A stretch of DNA of 64,000 bases. It comes from Marsupella aquatica. Taxonomy: Eukaryota > Marchantiophyta. This document shows positions 45,485-57,996 of this stretch, piece by piece. Position 1 is the stretch's first letter. Each line of letters begins with the position of its first letter. Made by a program: the position numbers and the translations under genes. The stretch spans positions 2,294,001-2,358,000 of the forward strand of contig OZ316891.1 in assembly GCA_973895155.1 (NCBI GenBank). Reading direction: 5' to 3'. Under the pieces are notes generated by a model. That model saw nothing but the letters and a program-made list of their open reading frames with translations, was not told the origin of the DNA and ran no database searches.

Positions 45485-48249
45485 ATCAAGCCAAATTCAT
45501 TCCAAGGTCCCATGTTCTGCTCTACTCCCATTATGTAATGCTCGTCTTGAAACATACTTACTATATTCTACAAGCCCTTTGCCCATGGGTTGCATGGCGC
45601 AAGGAGGGCCTGTCCATAGGGAGTTGGGCAGGGGCAAAGTGGGGAAGCACATATGCGCCAGGGGTGCCATTTCTTCCATCAATGGGCAAGGAAAACAACC
45701 AAACAAATCCAATGGCTTTGAATTTGTTTTGCTCATGACCTTTTTTGTATTGGGACTAAGGACTGAAAAACGCAGGATCTCTTATTATAGTTGTAGATAC
45801 ATGACATACATCACCCAAAATTAGTATCATATGTACTGATTATTGTGTGAGCCTTAGTTTTCCTACAAGTGATGCCATTCACTGTCACCCCCCTAGCTTT
45901 TCTTTTAAGAAACCAAAATTTCAAGTAAGATACTAAACAGGAATGAAGTTGCCAGGAGACCTAAGTGAACCCTGGCTGGCCAGTTTTGGTGAGGCATGCA
46001 GATAAATTGTCAAGGTGAGAAGAAGATATATGTCAAGGTGAGAAATCTATGATTGTTAAAATGTCAAGGAAAGAATAGATGTCGAGTAAAGAAAAGATAT
46101 TGAGCCTAAGAAAAAGATATTGAGGAGAGGAAAATATGCCAAAGGTAGAAAAATGTCAAGGTGAGACAAGAAAACATAGGCTTTGCAATGTACTTGTTAT
46201 TTGACAAGTTATGTGTGATCCCGACCATACAATTATTGTGGTCACATTTAATACCCGTGAGTTGCACATAAGATGTTGCAAAATATATGTCATTGCATAA
46301 ATGATGTCCATGAGATGTTGCAAAAGTTCTGAGCGAGGCACTTTCATGCAACTCAAGGTGGAGGGTGACATCCTCCTCCCCCTCATGGCCTCCTCTACCC
46401 CTTCTCTTGGGCTGCCTCTCCCCCTCCCTTCTCTCTGTTTTTCAACATGTTCTTGTTGCAAGGAGGGCTTTGAATAATTCTGATGCATAACTATTGAATA
46501 TTTTAATTTGCAAACACTATTGCAAAATCCTGTTTTCAGAAAGCATTACTCTTGTTACAAGGAGCATCGAGTAATTTTGTTGCTGTGGAGCTTGGAGATT
46601 TCAAAGATGTGTACAAAGGTCTTCTAAACCTTAAATAAAAATGCAGGGAGCAAATGGGAGCATTTGCAATATTCACCATCCATTTGGAGTCAATGTCTTA
46701 CAATTGGTGTAAAGTGATCAATTTCCCTGTAAGAGTATCAGAAGCTGATCCCAGAGACAATGTATCGGGACTTTACTTTCCAGAAACTATATATCATTCT
46801 TATATTTGTTTCTAGAAGTTTCCACTTACATAGAAATTCAATATTGACTGAGGGCAGGTGTTATCTGACTTGAATAGTCCAATTTGAGTTGAAACTGTTC
46901 TCCGCATAAATTGACTTCTGTTGGAACCTATAAATCCAGTGGAGAAGAGTCAAGATTCCAACGGTCACTATTTGACAAGGAAACTGTTTCGGGAGTAAAT
47001 TCACTGTCGCTTGGAATGTGAATTCAGTGAAGATCAAACCGTGCCTAGGGCATAAGTTTAGGCTATGATAGTTATCGTGATAATAAGCTAATGTAGGTAC
47101 ACTCGCGATTGATGCTTTTGGACCGTGGATTGAGGTAAACACTGATGCCAGATGATGGCAGGGCCATTGAGTTTTGCTATAATAATTATGATAAAAACTC
47201 GGGAAGATTCGCATTGGACCAGCCTTTGTCAAAACAAGAAAATGGAGTGATGAGTAAACAATTTGGGGAGGTTTATCCGACATGAATCGTGTTGGGGGGA
47301 GGGGGAGGGGGGGTTGTTGGGGGCAGTAGAACGTAGGTTGGGGATCACCTTGGGGTAGCACAACAGGTGCATATGATATAAACGGGAGGAAAGAAAATCG
47401 TCTTAAAATTTTAAAATAAAATAAGCCATCGATAGATGTCAAGGAGACTTGTCATTTGAGCCGTGGATCACACTCTAAGATAGGTGAACAAGATTGCTAC
47501 ATCCGTAAGAAAATGAGGACCAGTTGGGTAAACATGGGTTGAACACTCCCTCCAAGGTCAAGCCGGCTATGCCAAGTTTCATATTTCATCTTTCTACAGT
47601 AGGTCTTGGGGTTTTGCATAGTCCCTCTTCTTTTGCGTTTAGTGTTTGTCCTCTCTGGACCTCTTTAGTTTGCATTGTCGTTTGTTTGGCCCCTTTTTAG
47701 TAATTTGGTCCCTTTTGAGGAAGAAGAAAGTTTGACAACCCCTAATTTATATGAGCACAACACCGTTGGAGAGCAGCAATGCCCAATTTTTGCGTTTCAT
47801 ATGGGAGTTCCTCATAATTATAGAGAAGCCACCTGACCACAAGACAGAATGTTGAATTTAAAGTACTAATCATTTAAATTTTGATTTTTTTTGTGAGGGT
47901 TGTCTGTTTCACTTCTGACCATTTGGAATTATGGAAAACACTTGTAAATTCTTTGTGGAATTCTAATTTTCAGTGTGTAATCACCCCCTTAAATTTTTAA
48001 TGGTTTCCTCTTACTTTGCTATGTGTGAAAACAACCCTTTTAGTTAGTTTTTTCAACATAGTAACAATGATGCATTCTGGATGCTCTGTGGGAAAGATTA
48101 AAACTGCAGACCTTTTCAACCAGGGCCAGAGGTTCTTACCAGGGCTAATTACTGGTCATTAACTAAATGGCTACCTACTTATTTTGTGATAATCATTTTG
48201 GGCCAACTCTTCTTCTCCTCACTCTCTACATGATGAGCAGGCACCACTA
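45485..48249. other. Intergenic; purine-rich patch and a G-run
   Basis: 46000-46170 is purine-rich, with recurring TGTCAAGGTGAGA and GATATTGAG. 47294-47330 has long G runs (GGGGGGAGGGGGAGGGGGGG) that could form a quadruplex. A 193-codon minus-strand open frame (46861-47442) has no recognisable domain. I see no supported gene. Confidence 0.5.
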
Positions 48250-48430
48250 GTTAAATCTATCTCAAGTTAACTCTCCCCAATTTTCTTGGGACCCTGTACA
48301 CTGCTCATCCCAGTCCTCAATGCATGCTGCCACCTCCGGCCCAATCGAATTTGGTTTGTGTTCCGGCATCGACTTCAGGTTTCTATTCTAGAACCCTTCA
48401 CTCTTTGCCGCTTCAATCTGTCGACTGAAA
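48250..48430. mobile_element. Diverged single end of the long-TIR element family
   Basis: Aligns with the terminal repeat of the element at 15704-16507. Shared parts are GTTAAATCTA, TCAAGTTAA, TGTACACTGC, CATCCCAGTCCTCAATGC, GCTGCC, CTCCGGCCCAATC, CATCGACTTC-GGTTT and CCCTTCACT-TTTGCCG. The second end was not found nearby, so this is a truncated copy. Confidence 0.7.
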
Positions 48431-50409
48431 TCTGTCGACTGAAGCTTAAGCGGCCATAGCAAAACCAGAAACAATGGATGAAGCAAACTCGAGCATCTCT
48501 CACCCTTCCACAGGTCTGACCAGCCAAACAACACTAGGAAAAATCTAAATAGTGCTAGCCACCCTAATAGTGGGCCACAAATACTCAGTTGTGTGGGGGT
48601 ACTCTAAGCTCTGTATCAACTCCAAAGAGTTTCAGATCTATGCCTCCATCTAGAAGCACTGTTTATTTTGCAATTGGGCGCAATGCATCATACTATCATG
48701 ATGTACAATAGCATCAAGAGTTGTGCTTCAAGCAGTCAAGGACTTTTAATAGTAAAGCTACCCAAACAAATGTGAAACACTAATCTGACACTCAACAATA
48801 AGCCACACTAGTTTATGAGCTTATTCCCAACCTGAATTGTCCAACAATTAGTGTAACACAATTGTTGTAGTATAAATGAAACTACTAAGAACCCACTAAA
48901 ATCAAGCATTGGACCTGCATATATGTACTCAAAAATAACACTCTAAGCAAAAGAGACGTTACACAAAAAAATTAATTGAGGGGGCTTTAAAAGAACTACC
49001 TGACAATAAAAGACTGGTCATTTTAAAGTTTTTGCTTTCAGATTTCATCACAAACGCTTCACGTCAAGTGACTGCCCATTTTGGCTCTACATGAAATTGA
49101 GACTCTACTGTGGCTTTTACAAGAAATCTCAGTCCTACACGGACTGGAGTGGGTCCCCAAAATGCTCATGTGTAGATTGTAATTCTTGCCAAAGTTTAGA
49201 CAACCTGCTGATGAGGTAGAACTGTGAAAGAACAGCTCAGTAAGTAGGTCTCTTCTTCGTTTGGCAGGTAAAGTACGAACTTCAATACCTCACTTTTCAG
49301 CCATGGGTCCCACCTAGAGCCAACTGACCTGCCCTCTGCACTTTCCAAATGTCAAGAGAGAGGTCACAAAGTTTTTTAAGTATTGTCGATCAAGAGATAA
49401 GTCACTAAAGTTTTCAACGTGTTGCATGTTTTTAGTGTGTATAGCTAGTCTTATGTACTCTCTGGACTCGAGTCTGGACTGGGACAAGCAAAGTGAATTT
49501 TTGCCCAGTCACCCAGGCTTTAATCACTACCCTAAATTTCCCAGTAGGGTCAACTTTAAAAAACTGTAAACTCCAGGTGTGATCCAATATAGGTATTAAC
49601 AAGTTAGAGTGACGTACTGTAGATGTTAAGCAGACTCACATAGATGTCAAGTTTGTCAAATTGTTAACTAATTAAATACAACAGGGTTTTAACTACATTG
49701 CCACCATTGTTTTTATTGTATTTACAAATATGCCACAGTTTTCATATATTTGCCCCCTAGCTACTTTGTTAATTATACATGTCACTTGTCTTTAATATAC
49801 CAAACCGTGACATATTTGTAAAAACTAAAAAAATCATGACAATATTATCAATTTGAAATCTTTAGTGACAAAGTAATTAATTTCTTTTTAACATAATTGA
49901 GTTGTTGCAACCATTGTCTCAAACCTAACATACCAATAGTAGGACCATCACTATACTTCATGCTGCCAAAGGACAAAAAGCAACTAACTAGGTGGGATCC
50001 CAAGGCGTTAGACCTAATAAAAGGGACAAAACCTGCCAGGAAAAACCCTTGATTGTCACTATATGACAAGATAGTGTAGCTTCTCAACTTAGGTTTAGTG
50101 CATCACTATTGACAACTTTGCATAAGACATGTCAGAGGGCGCACTATACACCCCACCCTGCCCCCTAACATTTAGATTACCAACAGAAAAAAAGAATAAA
50201 ATCTCCTACAAATCAAATACCCAAAAGTGAGGACCGAGCCCCTAAACAACACATGCATGACACCTCTACCAAACTCTACCCGACACAACACCTCCACTGA
50301 GGCCACTGAGGGAGCCTAAAGTAAATTTCTACAACACTCAAAATGCCATACTTTGAGTGGTTTTCCACGCCACGCTGAGCTGGTTCTGTATTATATAATA
50401 GAATATAAT
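48431..50409. other. Intergenic, nothing recognised
   Basis: TCTGTCGACTGAA is duplicated at about 48417 and 48431. There is no supported gene. Confidence 0.5.
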
Positions 50410-50772
50410 CTTTTAGTGGTGGCTGTGGAGAAACAAGGCCCTAATTTGGGAAGCCGTTAATTGCTGGATCTGATATTGCTCCTTAAAACCTAGGAAGATC
50501 TGATGAAATAGAAAATTTGCATTTGCAAGGGCGGCACTGAAAAGGCTCACCACTAAATTAAATTCGACTCTTAAATCTAGCAATTAACCCAATGTTTCCC
50601 TCCTCTAACAGATGTATTGAGACGTAAGACCTAGCAATTAATCCCATTGTTGAAATCCTGGCAAATTTTGTCATTTAAGCTTGTATATTTCATTTTCTAA
50701 TCAATTTATTTGAGTCATCAGATCTTCCTAGGTTTTGAGAAGTACCTTTTCTCCACAACCACAACTAAAATT
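50410..50772. repeat. About 360-bp inverted-repeat (hairpin) element
   Basis: 50485-50506 and 50715-50736 are perfect 22-base reverse complements around CCTAGGAAGATCTGATG. The outer ends also pair imperfectly: AGTGGTGGCTGTGGAGAAA near 50415 with TTTCTCCACAACCACAACT near 50748. Related GGAAGATMTGATG phrases recur at about 50880 and 50955, so a small family of hairpin MITEs is likely. Confidence 0.7.
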
Positions 50773-53700
50773 AGTTATCAAATGAAAAAATAGAGCTTTT
50801 CATGAGTAAATTTACCAAAACTTTATTGGGACAATAGGGTTAACCACACTGTACATGACAGTCATCCTTAAATCTAGGAAGATATGATGGCTCACAAACA
50901 TGTTAGAAAAAAGAAAAAGTGATTAATTTCCAAATCCAAAGGTCCTCCTTAAGTCTATGAAGATCTGATCTCTAAATGACTCTTACATGATAAGTAAAGA
51001 CTTGTGAAGTCAAGAGTGGTAATTCTTTACTCCACCAATCACAAAAAGAATATGTATTTCTGTTTTATTGAACATGGATAGATAAAACTTCACGTTTTGA
51101 TTGGTCAGTTCTCGCTCCTCTCAGGAACAGTTTCTAGTAGTGGCTGGGAAAAAAGGCTTGCCGTGGATCGTTTTTAGGAACCCATGACAAGTCCTCTGTA
51201 AAATTTGTGGCTCCTCCTTTCACCATATCATCAATTTCCACTGCAAACATCAAGAATAAAATGATGTCTTTGGCTGTGATACTAGACAAAACGGTCACAC
51301 TTGGGAATGGTAAAATTGTGAGAACTCTAGACATGCGCAACAGCAAAGAGCAAGGGTAACAACTCAACCAATTGTAACCTTTTCATTTGCTTTTGTATTC
51401 TAGTAAATATTTTTTTAATTTAATTTGTTTACTTAAAAGCAACAAACTAGGTGGTATTTACTTGATTGATGAACGGAAATTGTTACTTGATGGGACCCTA
51501 AGTTGGGCACATTGATTTAAGGTTCATCAAGGTCAATGTGCATCACTTAGGGGTCTATTAAGAAACTAGCCATAAGATCTAATTGATCAATGTACTCAAT
51601 AAATAATTGCTAACAAAAAGGACAGTGGATGATATAAGACTCACAAAAAGGACAGTGGATGATGGTGCATAAGACTCACAAAAAGTGAATGCCATCGGAT
51701 TTATTTGATACCAGATGCGGGATCAGATGAGATCAGATTTTAATAACTTACGAAGACGGGCAGGCGTGCAGTTTAAACCTATGGGTACTTTAAATTAGTC
51801 ATTTATTTTTGGGGGGATTTTGTGCTACTGGGGTATGTTAGCATCCTAAGATGCATCGAAAGAGTATAGTGATAATTTTATCGCTTCAAGACTGTTTTGT
51901 CTGAACTTTTATTTTGCTGTATAGCTTGGGCCTATTTAGTAAACAAATTTGAAGAAACATAGATTTCCTACAATATTACATGGCCCTCATCAAACCAATC
52001 AGATGAAAATATTTAAGTTGGGAAACTAACAACAAAAAATGGGATGTGATTGGTAGAGGGAGATTGGGGTTGGCAAAAGGGGCAAAGAAATTTGAGCTTG
52101 CAAGTTTAGCTTTAGTTGAGTTTTAGCCACTAATTAGTTTCCACTTTCGTTGAGTTTTAGCTAAGGGCTAGCCACTAATTATTGAAATTTGATATGTTCA
52201 CCTGTATGTTCATTAACTGAGCTCTAGGAGTAGGACATTGTGATAGGGTTTTTTTATGAATTGCATACAAAATCAAACCACCTGGAAGGCATAAGAAAAT
52301 ACAAAGGCAGGGACGAATAAATATGATTAATATTAAGAAAACCTTAGATCTTTCCTGATCTTAAGGACTACCGTTAGATCTTCAAAGATTTGATGAATCC
52401 ACCTACAACTAATGGCAAATTTTGCATAGTATTCGTTCCCATGATTTTTCTTTGAGAGTTGGCGCAGGCAAGATAATGGCAGTATTGTGCCAATTAAAAA
52501 ATCATTGTCAACGACGGTTGGCATAGTCGTGCCATCATGGCTTGTGCAATAAGAAATAAATAAATATTAAAATTTGGTACCTGACGAACAACATATTTAG
52601 AGTGCTTGTGAATACACTGACTTTACAGTATAAGGATAACTTTTAAAATTAAAAAGAAGGGAAAACAGGAAGGGTTATATTAGCATACTTCTTTATAGGT
52701 GAGTAATGGATTTGTGTAAGAAAATCTTACTATTAAAGGGCGATCAAAACCCTCTGAGCTACTGTTCATTGCTAGTGTGTAGAGCTCTTAACCGTGACTC
52801 TAAGGGAACTCTAAGGTAATAACTCAAGCTCCACACACAAAACAAACAATAAGGTATTTTTTGGCAACTTTTTTCCTCATCTCTATTTACATGATCTGAA
52901 ATCGGGGTGGACAGAGACCTTGTCCCTGCCCATCCCCATGGACTGTGTAAAGTGATCAATTTTACACCCAAAAAAAGAAGAACTAATCGCGGATCACAGT
53001 TGATGACTTGCCTACCCTGTGGAGAAAGTAGAGAAGACATCAAGTCATGTTTATTTGAAAATAGCCTTTGTTCAGTTTAATGTTGTCTAAATGGCTCAAC
53101 AATGTTGCTTGGAAAAGAATGCAGCTTCCTTATCTTGAATCTCCAATCTGAGCCCCATTGAAAGCAAGTAAAATGGATCAATGAAATGCCACTGGGATTG
53201 GAATGAAAACATTTACAGCACTCCATTGCTCCCATATCACGGATTCAAGCCCCTTGCTTAAGAAAATTATCAAGTCATCACAAACATCATGAGTACATGG
53301 CACATTTTCAAAATGTGAGTAACATCTTGACAACTTCCTTGACAGGGCCGTCAAAGTTGTGAACTGTCTGCAACATAGACCTTACCTTTAAATTTGGCAG
53401 ATTGGATGATTTATTTGAAAATAACCAATTCTCAGTTTAAGCTAAAAGAATCCAACATGGTCTTTCATGTCCAATCTATTGTCTGACAAAGTTTGAAATG
53501 TTTTTGAGATCATTTGTTTCATTTGCAATGAACACAAAGACAGTCAAATATGCTAAATCGTGATTTCACTTTACATCTTCATTTTTCATGTGGGTCAACT
53601 AAAAATCGGTGTTCCTCAGTAATGACATGATGCCTCCACTTCTTTCCTGTTTAAGGTCATCAAGTTGTCAAGCTATCGAGGAGACCGGTTGGGAAATGTA

Positions 53701-54751
53701 ACTGAAACCGACTGCAAGTGAGGAGAATACTGTTTAGAGGTCACATTTCATTCATGTTGTTTGAGTCAATTTAAATGTTCTAAGCAAGTCCATCTGGGCT
53801 TCATAGACAATGTGGAGGTCCATCCGGGCTTTAGTTTACTGTTTACATTCCTTGAATGGATAATTAGACTACTTTGCTGAGAGTCCAAATTGGTAAGGTC
53901 AACTTGAAATCTTTCTTATACAAGGCCAATTACAAGTTAGAGTTGGGGCCTAGACTTTTAGAGTGAAACCTCTAGATCATAACTTCATGGCTCATGATGT
54001 GGATGAGAAAACTCATGACTATCATGCATAATTTTTGTTATAATTTTTATTTACATTAAAAAGTGAGTTCAATGGCCCCACCATGACATATATACATATA
54101 AAAGAATATGATACGTTATATATAATTATTAAAATGATGACATGTATAATAATTTTTAAAATAATTTTATTAACCTTCATAAAATGTAAATAAAGAATAT
54201 ATTTTGGTGACATTTTTAGTCGTCTCCGCTATTCACGCTCAAAGAACACTTATTCGAGAATAGTGACTAGAATTCCGCAAGAGTGCCCACATCGTTTTTG
54301 CCCTTCAATATCAGAGCAGCCGCAATTAGGGCAATGGCCAGTGGTGGTTTAAATGTGGGCTGGCCAAAGCTCCAAAAGTACAGTAACACATGCCTTGACT
54401 ATACAGGGTAGAACCAACGGTAGATGGGTAATCTAGCAAGACACCACCGATAGTCCAGTTGTAAATAAGCTGCCAGTTGGGGATTTGCCGGTTTTTTTTA
54501 GGTCAGATTACCTTATTTTAAATATTTCTTTCCAACAAGTTTAATGTTCAGAAGTGCTTGGTCCATGCACTCCATTGTCATCAGGTCAAATATGATAATA
54601 CGTCATTTGTGATTAGGTGAGGAACGCGTACACTATAGCATGGGACCTTTTACTAAAAAAAAACCCTATAATAATAACAAATTAGAATAATAACAACTAT
54701 ACATAAAATAGTCGGAAAGTAATAGCTTTACTCGAGAACGTTGCGACATTA
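50773..54751. other. Intergenic, nothing recognised
   Basis: A 34-bp duplication (AAAAAGGACAGTGGATGAT) lies at 51617-51680. An A+T-rich patch is at 54030-54200. No open frame resembles a known protein. Confidence 0.5.
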
Positions 54752-54758
54752 TATAAAG
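54752..54758 (+). promoter_or_regulatory. Possible TATA box of the GRAS gene
   Basis: TATAAAG is the best TATA match upstream of the GRAS frame. It would place the transcript start near 54785. A GAGAT x4 microsatellite at 54841-54860 would then lie in the early leader. Confidence 0.35.
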
Positions 54759-54784
54759 TTCGTCAGGAACGAGCGAGATTCCAC

Positions 54785-55881
54785 CGATCATGGCCACGTG
54801 CACGGGAGCGATGCACTGCAATGAATTTGTTATGTTAAATGAGATGAGATGAGATGAGATATTCCTGTTCCTCATCCTGCTGTGAAATGATTCGACTCCC
54901 ACCCCTCAAGTAAGGAATCTCTCGATGTCTCGTCGCTCGCTCTACATATGCTGCAGCAGCTGTGCAAGCTATGAACAAATGAATGGACGTCGAGGCCCCC
55001 ACAGGCCACAGCCGCTGAACGCCCAGACATCACGGAGCTCCCGTCGGAAAGAGAGTTTGGAGAGGAGCCCAGGTTGGAGAGGAGCTCAGGTTCGTCGTGG
55101 TGCCTTTTTCGCGCTAGGGATTGGAGTTTCGTTGGACTCGGGTGTTTGTTGCTTCGCAGGCTGTCAGCTGTGTCTTCTGTCTGTGTGAGTCGCAGAAGCA
55201 TTCATGTAGAAACGAACTCGTATTATTTTTTGAGCTGTTGTTCACCGAAAGCCCTGACGAGAGGGCGGGTGATTGAGGGTTTGTCGAACGAGAGAGCAAT
55301 TTGCGCGGAATTAGGTCGCAATCTTTCTATTATTTGTCGACGCACCTGCAGATCAGGTCAGGAGTCGCTCAGCTCGAGAGGACTGTTTGAACCTCGAACG
55401 GCTTTGTGCTCGAAGTCATCATCGGAGTGAGAGCTTAATCTTCATCAAACTCGGAGTAGGAGCTCGATCTCAAAAATTGGCGTAGGAGGACGGTTTTGAA
55501 ACTCGAAGCGGGAAGCTTGATCTTGAGACTTGACTGAGGAGCGTGATTTTTAGAGATCGTGTTTGATCGAGTGAGTACTACACACAGGGGGTCTTTGGCA
55601 ACGAAACAGGAAGACATGCAAGCTGAACTTTGACAGAGTTGGGTTGATTGCAGCGTCGGTAGGGGGAGAACAAGAGATCAAGGCTGACCACCCTTTGTAA
55701 CAGGCAGGGTTTCCCTAAAGAGGGGTCGAAACAGATCGTGGAGCAGATTACAGAGTAAGCAAGAAAGGGAAAGATAGAGGAGATCGGCCGCCACGGGGAA
55801 GTCCTTCTGGGTATACATAAAGACCGTCTTGTTTGTAGATATCTGAAAGATCAGGTTAGAAGTGACGAAAGGGTCGATAAA
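54785..55881 (+). other. Presumed long 5' leader of the GRAS gene
   Basis: This stretch of about 1.1 kb has balanced composition, unlike the A+T-rich flank. Several upstream ATGs start short frames (for example 54925 and 55074), so either an intron removes them or they restrain translation. No splice pair was convincing. LISCL-type GRAS genes commonly keep introns only in the leader, which fits. The limits are inferred. Confidence 0.4.
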
Positions 55882-57996
55882 ATGGAGGTACTGCGCAACA
55901 GGAGTGGCAGTAATAGCGGTAGTGGGAAAGAGTCCACGCTGGAGTCGGGTCTCGAACAGCGGAATGGCATTGGCCTGGAGTCGGCGCTGGCTACACAGCT
56001 TCAACAGGCCTGGTTGCAGACGCAACTCCCCAAGCGCAATGTTCCGAGGACCGATTTCCTCTCCCCTCTCCCTTCCCCCGATTACCAATTTCGAGACTCG
56101 CCAGACCCCTTCCAGCAGCAGTTACAACTACAGCAGCAGCAGCAGTATGCCACGGCTTCGTCACGAAATTCTTCATTCTCGCAACACTCTCCCAGCTCGA
56201 TCCTATCTCGATCTTCTCCGCAACACTCCCCTGATACCTTCTCGGAGGCTTACTCTAGTTCAGAAGGGGGATCCGCAGTAAATAGCGGAAGACAGGATGA
56301 GGTCGCAGGAGAAGACTCGGAACCTATGGAAGATGACATGATGCTGCAATTCTTATCGGACATGCTGATGGACGAGGAAATGGCCGAACAGAAGTGCATG
56401 TACGTGCAGTGCAGTGCCTACCAGGCGATGAATAAGGAGCTTGCAGATCTTATCGGAGACGGGAGTGCGACTGAGGAAAATGTGTATGACCCTCGTGGCG
56501 TTTCTACTGCTGAATATGATGACGCAAAGAAGGAAGAGAAGGATACAGCAGTGAATAGTTGGATTGATGAAGTCCTCAACTCGAATCCAAATGATTTCTT
56601 TCACGAGGAACGAGGTAGGGAGTCCCGCGGCAGCGTTAGCTCCATTCTTGCTGACGAGGTCTCTTCTATCGCTACTGGAATCACCAACATATCGACCGGA
56701 TCACCCAAGTCTCGGTCTACTAGTTCTATTCCGAACGAAGCTACTCCTGCTGCAGCTTCTGTCATCGACAACTCAAACGATGCTTTTGCTTGCCCCTACC
56801 TAGAAAATGATCGGCCCGAAAATCCTGTTGTAGATTACACCAATGGTAGGAGTGGAATAGAGTCTTTAGTCGACCTGTATCCGTTGCTCATGCAATGTGC
56901 GCAGGCGGTGGCTACTGAGAATGTTGGGGGAGCTCATCAATTAATCAACCATCTTCGCCAGAAGACTTCACCGTTCGGTGATGGAGGGCAACGGTTGGCC
57001 TACTACGTCGTTGAGGCGCTCGTAGCTCGGTTGTCTGGTACAGGTGGCCAGCTGTATACGGCTCTCACTGGAAATCGGCCCAGTGCGGTGGAGATGATCA
57101 AGGCTAATCGTTTGTTCGTGAACTGCAATCCTTTGCCGAAGGTCGCCCATTTTTTCTCGAACGCCACTATTCTGAAAGCCGTCGTTGGGTCGGATCGAAT
57201 CCATATTGTCGACTATGGCATTCTGTATGGGATTCAATGGCCTTGCTTTCTTAAGAAATTATCTATGAGGGAAGGAGGTCCTCCTCATGTGAGAATCACA
57301 GGTATAGATTTCGCGCAGCCTGGGTTCCAAAAGAACGATAGGGTGGAGGAGACAGGCAAGCGGCTTCAGGCCAAGGCCAAGGAATTTGGTATAGACTTGG
57401 AGTTTCATGCCATAGCTGGGAAATGGGAAAATATTACCTCTGCACAACTGCAGCTTAGGGATGATGAAACTCTTGTCGTCAATTGCATCTTTCGGCTTAG
57501 GAACCTGTTGGACGAGACTGTGATGGCGTCCAGTCCGCGCAAGATGGTTCTATCGAGGATTCATAGTCTGAATCCTAAGGTCTTCGTCATGGGGGTCATC
57601 TCGCTGGGGTTAAATTCTCCATTCTTTATGGCTCGCTTCCGAGAAACGGTTAACGGCTTCTCGGCTATGTTCGACGCTATTCACACGACGGTGCCTCCAG
57701 ATAGTGACTTGAGGCGGCTTGCAGAGAAGGAGGTTCTAGGCCGACAGATTCTCAACATCATTGCTTGCGAGGGTACCGAAAGAATAGAGCGGTCGGAGAC
57801 CTACAGACACTGGCAATCGAGATCTCTCAACGCAGGCCTTAAGCAGCTGCCTCTGGATCCTGCCATCACCGCTAGGGCCGAAGAGTTGTTGAAGACCTAC
57901 AATAAAAATTATGCAATTGCCGTGGATGGTAATTGGCTCCTGAGCGGGTGGAAAGAGCGCGTGCTCCATGCCCTTACAGCATGGACAAGTACATAA
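55882..57996 (+). CDS. GRAS transcription factor, LISCL (SCL9/14/33-like) subfamily
   Basis: An intact single-exon frame of 704 residues. The N-terminal 330 residues are low complexity, with a Gln-rich tract at about 78-90 and the LISCL-type acidic motif LSDMLMDEEMAEQKCMY at about 158-174. The GRAS domain fills about 330-702: LMQCAQAVATENVGGAHQLI (LHR I), IHIVDYG (VHIID, about 440), WPCFLKKL, PPHVRITGIDFAQPGF, RVEETGKRL, TLVVNCIFRLRNLLDE, SPFFMARFRE (PFYRE, about 577), ACEGTERIER and NWLLSGWKERVLHALTAW (SAW, C-terminal). The family are nuclear regulators; Arabidopsis SCL14 works with TGA bZIP factors in xenobiotic and stress responses, so a similar co-activator role is plausible. The ATG at 55882 is the first in this frame that gives the full N-terminus. 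It is followed by TAA at 57994. Confidence 0.95.
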   Translation: MEVLRNRSGSNSGSGKESTLESGLEQRNGIGLESALATQLQQAWLQTQLPKRNVPRTDFLSPLPSPDYQFRDSPDPFQQQLQLQQQQQYATASSRNSSFSQHSPSSILSRSSPQHSPDTFSEAYSSSEGGSAVNSGRQDEVAGEDSEPMEDDMMLQFLSDMLMDEEMAEQKCMYVQCSAYQAMNKELADLIGDGSATEENVYDPRGVSTAEYDDAKKEEKDTAVNSWIDEVLNSNPNDFFHEERGRESRGSVSSILADEVSSIATGITNISTGSPKSRSTSSIPNEATPAAASVIDNSNDAFACPYLENDRPENPVVDYTNGRSGIESLVDLYPLLMQCAQAVATENVGGAHQLINHLRQKTSPFGDGGQRLAYYVVEALVARLSGTGGQLYTALTGNRPSAVEMIKANRLFVNCNPLPKVAHFFSNATILKAVVGSDRIHIVDYGILYGIQWPCFLKKLSMREGGPPHVRITGIDFAQPGFQKNDRVEETGKRLQAKAKEFGIDLEFHAIAGKWENITSAQLQLRDDETLVVNCIFRLRNLLDETVMASSPRKMVLSRIHSLNPKVFVMGVISLGLNSPFFMARFRETVNGFSAMFDAIHTTVPPDSDLRRLAEKEVLGRQILNIIACEGTERIERSETYRHWQSRSLNAGLKQLPLDPAITARAEELLKTYNKNYAIAVDGNWLLSGWKERVLHALTAWTST

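Noticed and set aside
46861-47442. 193-codon minus-strand open frame
   Set aside because: No recognisable domain or repeats, a poly-Pro stretch from a G run, and no promoter or splice support. Length alone is not enough.
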